Assembly (NCBI GenBank): GCA_903920405.1 | Contig: CAIXMC010000138.1 | Coordinates: forward strand, 1 to 10,440 | DNA from: an uncultured beta proteobacterium | GTDB lineage: Bacteria > Pseudomonadota > Gammaproteobacteria > Burkholderiales > Burkholderiaceae_C | Length of the DNA stretch: 10,440 nt | Reading direction: 5' to 3' | In this document: positions 6,981 to 10,440 of the stretch, in pieces | How positions within the stretch are numbered: the stretch's first letter is position 1 | Layout: each line of letters begins with the position of its first letter | The notes under the pieces: model-generated | What the model was told of the DNA's origin: nothing | The model's input: the letters and a program-made list of their open reading frames with translations, nothing else | The model's database searches: none | Position numbers and translations under genes: made by a program

Positions 6981-9900
6981 TTAATCCTCTGTTTCAAACA
7001 TGCGACCTAAAAACTCGGGTTCAATCTGGCGAATTTTGAGGGTGTGCGTGATGGCGTCTTTGGCGTCATCTGCCTTTGTGCTGGTAAAAATGGAAGGAAC
7101 ATTGTGGTCGCCATTGATATAAACCACATCATAAGAAGATTTTGTTGGCGTAATGGAAAGTTCTTCGCAAAGTTGATTTAAACCATCGTAGTCAATCATG
7201 TCAACATCGCGCCAAATAACAAGCACATTTTCGCCCGAATGTAAAGCGCCTGCAACCGTGACATAACCCTGGTGAATCTGCATGTCAATGTGCCTAACCT
7301 TGATGCCCATTAAATAATTAAAGGTTTCAACCATATCAACGCTGCGGTTATCATAAGCACCTGCAGAATCTACGGAAACTTTTAATTGATAAGAAAAAGG
7401 TTTGTTGAAATATTCAACCGACAGCAAAGAACCACGGCTCTCGATATCAAGCATATAACGCAGTAAATACTCTTCCTGAATATCAGGTTGCCATGAATTT
7501 AATAAATTTTGTTGATCCTGACTGCGGGTCAGGTTCAGATTATTGAGCGTGTCTTCATAGCTTTCAAGTTTCAAGACCTTGATGGCCTGGGAAATACCTG
7601 TATTGTGGGTTGTGGCCTTGCCGTCTTTCCAATTAGAGCAATAGGCTACTTTTTGAAGTCGCGGTTTTGTGACTGTGTCAAAGTATTCACCCTGTTCAAC
7701 CAGGATATATTTACGGTGGCCGTTATCCTGACGGTTCAGTGAAATAACGGCGTGACCGGTTGTGCCTGAGCCTGCGAAGTAATCGAGAGTAATTGGGATT
7801 GATGCATTAGCTGTGGAAATATAAATGCAGCGTTTTACAAGGTTTATTGATTTTGGAAAATCAAATAATTTAATACCAAACATGTCAATCAGCAAAGTGT
7901 TTCCATAATTACCTGCATCAAATTCTCCACCAGTCCAAACAGTTTTTGGTACTGTTAGTTCATGTGTCACAAAGAGGTCTAACGCCCCATCAATCTCAAT
8001 AACTTTGATTCGATCGAGATTTCGATGAATTGATTCCAAGCCAAAATTCCATCGCCGTTCTTCTCCATCCTGGTCAATAGGCCATATTTCAATTTCACCA
8101 TTTTTCAAAACAACATTTTTACCGGTTGGATGAAATTCATCATTCGGTATCGTTCCAATGTGGCTAATCTTTCCATCTTTGACATAAATTGGATAAAAAG
8201 AGGGACGTCGCAAAACTCGCAATGAATTCTCACCCCAACGTCGCATTTTTCTTGGTTTATCATTTTCTTCTAACGTTCTGGCAATATAGGTTTTGCTGTC
8301 ATCTTTCGTTAAAAATAAAGAATATTCATGAACTCTATTAAAATCTTTTGTGATAGACCCCTTGGGATTATGCACAACTGACACTCTTGATAACTTATAT
8401 GCAGGTGCGACTTCTTCAAGAATAATGGAAAGATTAACCATTTCAGAATCATCGATCGCAACAACTTTGATACCATCTTCGTTAATGAGATTCATGGACA
8501 GAGTAAGTCTATCGCGCATCAGACTCGCCCATGATGAATGTTTATATTCATTCTTGTAAAGAATTGGGGTGGAATTAGTATTATAAGGCGGATCAATATA
8601 AATACACTTGACTTGTTCCCGATACCGTTCCTGCAATAAACTCAAAGCCTGAAAATTATCCCCATGAATTAACAATCCATCGAGGTTGTCATCCAGATGA
8701 TCCAGCGAAGCCAGCAGTTTTGACTTAAATCCAGCCTGAAAAACAGAGGTATCCACCATTAAAAACGGATGTTCCTTGAGATAATCAACGCTTCCCTTGA
8801 TGGCCTGATTCAATAAATCAGATGGCTGCACGGCCAACATGCCAAGATTTTCCCATTGCTCCCATTGTCTTTGATTTTCTGCAATGGCAGGATACAGACT
8901 CTCAGGCAGTCTATCGAGGGTAACGCAATAATGCGCTGACACTATAAACTTCTTTTTTAACCATAGTTTTTTCTGAAAATCTTCCAGTTGTGCCAAAAAG
9001 ACAATCAAATCCTGTGCAATGGCGCGAAAAATTTGAATCAGCCGCAAAGATTTTTCAATATGGGCAAAACTGTGTGCAGCCTGAATATCATCAAGCTGCA
9101 TCATTTCATTTTTAATATAAAAATCCAGCTCACGCCGTAAAAATCCGCCTAAATCCTTGTGAATAAAATAATCAGCCGTGTTTTTGGTGGTGTAACTGGT
9201 CAAACATTTTTCAAGCAGAGTGCGGTTGGGGTTTTTCTCTGTGGGTTCTCGCTTTCCCAATTCAAGCCAGCGTTTTTGCACAAGGGTGTCGGCCAAAATA
9301 ATGGCCACAGCCTGACGCACAAACTCGTCTTGCCGACTGCCTTTGGGTACAGCCTTGTATTCAAAGAAAATAACCAGTTCACTGTCTGTTTCTTCAAGGG
9401 GCAAAAACTCTTTTTCAATCTCCTGTCCCTCTTCATCCACGCCTGTTCGGGTGTGCTTTTCAATCAGAACAAACTGGCGCTCCTTGTCATTGTCCTTGCG
9501 ATTATCTTTGGCCGTATCTGCTGCCACCAACTTAAAACGCACCGTGCGACCATCATCTAGTTTGAATCCATAATTGGCAAAGTTTTCACCACTCTTGGTG
9601 TAATACTGGTCTTTATTGGCCCAGTGCAGTATGACTTCCTCGCCGGCATAAGGTATGGCATAAGTGTCTCCTTTATATCGCCGCTGGCTGATAAAATCTC
9701 CCTTGTCGTAATAACGTGAAAAGAATGTCAGCAAATGTGAAAATACCGCATTTTCATGGTCGGCATCACCAAACTTCAGTTCCGCCGCTTGGTAGCGCAA
9801 TTCATGAATTGTTGAATCAGAGTCAGGTTCAATACCATCTTGCAGATACTGCGCCTCTCGTTGCGTCAGTTCATGTTGCAAACTCCTCAGACTCTGGCAA

Positions 9901-10070
9901 CCTGTGGCCGCCAGGCTGTCAATCACTTTGGCTTTCAGCCGGTTTTCAAGATAGTCGTTGATTTCAACCACACGCGCATTCAAAATGCGATACACCCCAA
10001 AATCAAGTTCAGGACGGTCAATCTGGAAAATTTCTTTCAGTTTGTGAACCAGGTCATCAAATTTGCTCAT
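6981..10070 (-). CDS. mod: Large Type III-like DNA methyltransferase (Mod), beta-class N6-adenine type
   Basis: The protein has 1029 residues, much longer than the usual 550-700 of Type III Mod. Motif IV DPPYN is at 493-497, preceded by LLIHGDNFQAL (466-476) typical of Mod proteins. The SAM-binding motif I, LDYFAGSGTTGHA, is at 762-774. Motif IV before motif I makes it a beta-class aminomethyltransferase; DPPYN favours N6-adenine over N4-cytosine. The target-recognition region lies between, about residues 500-760, and is AT-rich. Residues 1-460 form an extension: a helical start (KLKEIFQIDRPELDFGVYRI), a probably beta-rich part around 130-245 and a helical part to about 400. The tail (865-1029) includes EEYLLRYMLDIESRGSLL. 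The ATG at 10070 has only a weak purine-rich signal (AGAAAG). No frameshift is seen. It should both protect host DNA and give sequence specificity to Res. Confidence 0.88.
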   Translation of the reverse strand: MSKFDDLVHKLKEIFQIDRPELDFGVYRILNARVVEINDYLENRLKAKVIDSLAATGCQSLRSLQHELTQREAQYLQDGIEPDSDSTIHELRYQAAELKFGDADHENAVFSHLLTFFSRYYDKGDFISQRRYKGDTYAIPYAGEEVILHWANKDQYYTKSGENFANYGFKLDDGRTVRFKLVAADTAKDNRKDNDKERQFVLIEKHTRTGVDEEGQEIEKEFLPLEETDSELVIFFEYKAVPKGSRQDEFVRQAVAIILADTLVQKRWLELGKREPTEKNPNRTLLEKCLTSYTTKNTADYFIHKDLGGFLRRELDFYIKNEMMQLDDIQAAHSFAHIEKSLRLIQIFRAIAQDLIVFLAQLEDFQKKLWLKKKFIVSAHYCVTLDRLPESLYPAIAENQRQWEQWENLGMLAVQPSDLLNQAIKGSVDYLKEHPFLMVDTSVFQAGFKSKLLASLDHLDDNLDGLLIHGDNFQALSLLQERYREQVKCIYIDPPYNTNSTPILYKNEYKHSSWASLMRDRLTLSMNLINEDGIKVVAIDDSEMVNLSIILEEVAPAYKLSRVSVVHNPKGSITKDFNRVHEYSLFLTKDDSKTYIARTLEENDKPRKMRRWGENSLRVLRRPSFYPIYVKDGKISHIGTIPNDEFHPTGKNVVLKNGEIEIWPIDQDGEERRWNFGLESIHRNLDRIKVIEIDGALDLFVTHELTVPKTVWTGGEFDAGNYGNTLLIDMFGIKLFDFPKSINLVKRCIYISTANASIPITLDYFAGSGTTGHAVISLNRQDNGHRKYILVEQGEYFDTVTKPRLQKVAYCSNWKDGKATTHNTGISQAIKVLKLESYEDTLNNLNLTRSQDQQNLLNSWQPDIQEEYLLRYMLDIESRGSLLSVEYFNKPFSYQLKVSVDSAGAYDNRSVDMVETFNYLMGIKVRHIDMQIHQGYVTVAGALHSGENVLVIWRDVDMIDYDGLNQLCEELSITPTKSSYDVVYINGDHNVPSIFTSTKADDAKDAITHTLKIRQIEPEFLGRMFETED

Positions 10071-10196
10071 GGCATCTTTCTAAAAATGGGGGGTGCGTTT
10101 TTTTTGCCATTGTCTGCAATAAACAGGCTGAAATGCTTGGGATGTGGTCGGCAATGCGCAATTCATATCCAATTTTCCATCTTACAAAAAGCATGG

Positions 10197-10246
10197 AAAT
10201 CCGGCGCTAACGCTTGTCAGTATTGCATAGTGCGCTACATTTTTTG
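10197..10246 (+). repeat. Right copy of the imperfect 50-bp direct repeat
   Basis: It is the partner of 3567-3616, with 36 of 50 positions identical in the same orientation and no gaps. It lies 126 nt before the mod start codon (on the coding strand), so it is also inside the likely promoter region of mod. Its role is unknown. Confidence 0.45.
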
Positions 10247-10263
10247 ATATTTCTGGTCGTAGA

Positions 10264-10282
10264 TTGAGGCAGCACGCCTCAA
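10264..10282. repeat. Short hairpin TTGAGGC/GCCTCAA
   Basis: Two perfect 7-bp arms surround the 5-nt loop agcac. No T-run follows on either strand within a few bases, so a terminator role is not supported. It lies between the direct repeat and the large inverted-repeat element. Confidence 0.4.
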
Positions 10283-10295
10283 CCCATCATCCTGG

Positions 10296-10423
10296 CAGTG
10301 TGAATTTGTTCTGAAGGCAAGTTGTTGAATTTTCGTCATTCCCGCGAAGGCGGGAATCTAGTGCATTCTGGATTCCCGCCTTCGCGGGAATGACGGAACT
10401 GGCTGTAGAACAAATTCACACTG
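10296..10423. repeat. 128-bp nested inverted-repeat element with dRS3-like cores
   Basis: Outer arms cagtgtgaatttgttct (10296-10312) and its exact reverse complement (10407-10423) enclose perfect 25-bp inner arms (10334-10358 and 10371-10395) around a 12-nt loop. Each inner arm is itself a palindrome of the form ATTCCC-N8-GGGAAT (10338-10357 and 10372-10391). That form is the published consensus of the neisserial dRS3 repeat and is common in other proteobacteria. The tetranucleotide CCTG occurs near both ends (10291-10294 and 10425-10428), offset by one base on each side, and might be a target duplication. There is no coding capacity. It is probably a non-autonomous mobile or dispersed element. 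Confidence 0.75.
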
Positions 10424-10440
10424 ACCTGTATGACTTCAGA

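Larger units (their letters stand above)
10071..10440. other. Region upstream of mod without a gene
   Basis: These 370 nt hold the leader and presumably the promoter of mod on the minus strand. I cannot identify a convincing promoter. The 40 nt next to the start codon read, on the coding strand, an eight-A run (10105-10098), then a six-C run (10093-10088). Further out lie the second copy of the 50-bp direct repeat, a small hairpin TTGAGGC-agcac-GCCTCAA (10264-10282) and the nested 128-bp inverted-repeat element at 10296-10423. Open frames that cross here are short and unsupported. Confidence 0.6.

Noticed and set aside
3687..10070. BREX or DISARM as an alternative to a Type III-like restriction system.
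   Set aside because: None of the accompanying marker genes (PglZ, BrxC-type ATPase, DrmA/B) is present. A lone methyltransferase-helicase/nuclease pair with DPPYN and PD-DXK sites fits Type III better.
9840..10247. A 135-codon plus-strand frame running from mod into its upstream region.
   Set aside because: It is mostly the complement of the mod N-terminus, with no recognisable motif and no support beyond being open.

Overview
The left third of the window carries a housekeeping cluster typical of a betaproteobacterium, read entirely from the minus strand: tpiA, secG, tRNA-Leu(GAG), nuoA, nuoB, nuoC and the start of nuoD, which runs off the left edge. Protein sequences such as the NuoB cysteine motifs, the NuoA and NuoD N-termini and the tpiA-secG-tRNA-Leu-nuo order fit Betaproteobacteria (Burkholderiales or a relative). 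I cannot name the genus. GC is moderate: hand counts give 35/60 in a nuoB line (781-840) and about 50% in parts of the right-hand module.

Reading right to left, in the direction of transcription: 10071-10440 has no gene and holds a 128-bp nested inverted-repeat element and the leader of the next gene. From 10070 down to 3687 lies a two-gene operon, a very large DNA methyltransferase (mod, 1029 aa) and a helicase-nuclease (res, 1096 aa) separated by 3 nt. It is a Type III-like restriction-modification system and probably serves anti-phage defence. Next, 3133-3686 is a 554-nt gene-free stretch packed with small repeats: an inverted REP-like pair, a perfect 14-bp hairpin and a degenerate palindromic repeat. 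Then follow tpiA (3132-2392), secG (2353-2012), tRNA-Leu (1907-1823), nuoA (1764-1405), a 160-bp MITE-like insertion (1245-1404), nuoB (1227-748), nuoC (737-114) and nuoD (108 to the edge).

The housekeeping genes form one probable transcription unit: triose-phosphate isomerase, the SecG subunit of the Sec translocon, a leucine tRNA and the first subunits of respiratory complex I. The restriction-modification genes look like an accessory module placed upstream of tpiA. They are bordered on both sides by repeats, including an imperfect 50-bp direct repeat (3567-3616 and 10197-10246). The target-recognition part of the methyltransferase is clearly more AT-rich than its flanks, as expected where specificity domains are exchanged.

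The most notable observations are (1) a MITE-like element sitting exactly at the nuoA stop codon with a TTA duplication that recreates the stop, (2) the oversized Mod subunit with an N-terminal region of about 460 residues of unknown role, (3) the AT-rich target-recognition region, and (4) the repeats that frame the module.
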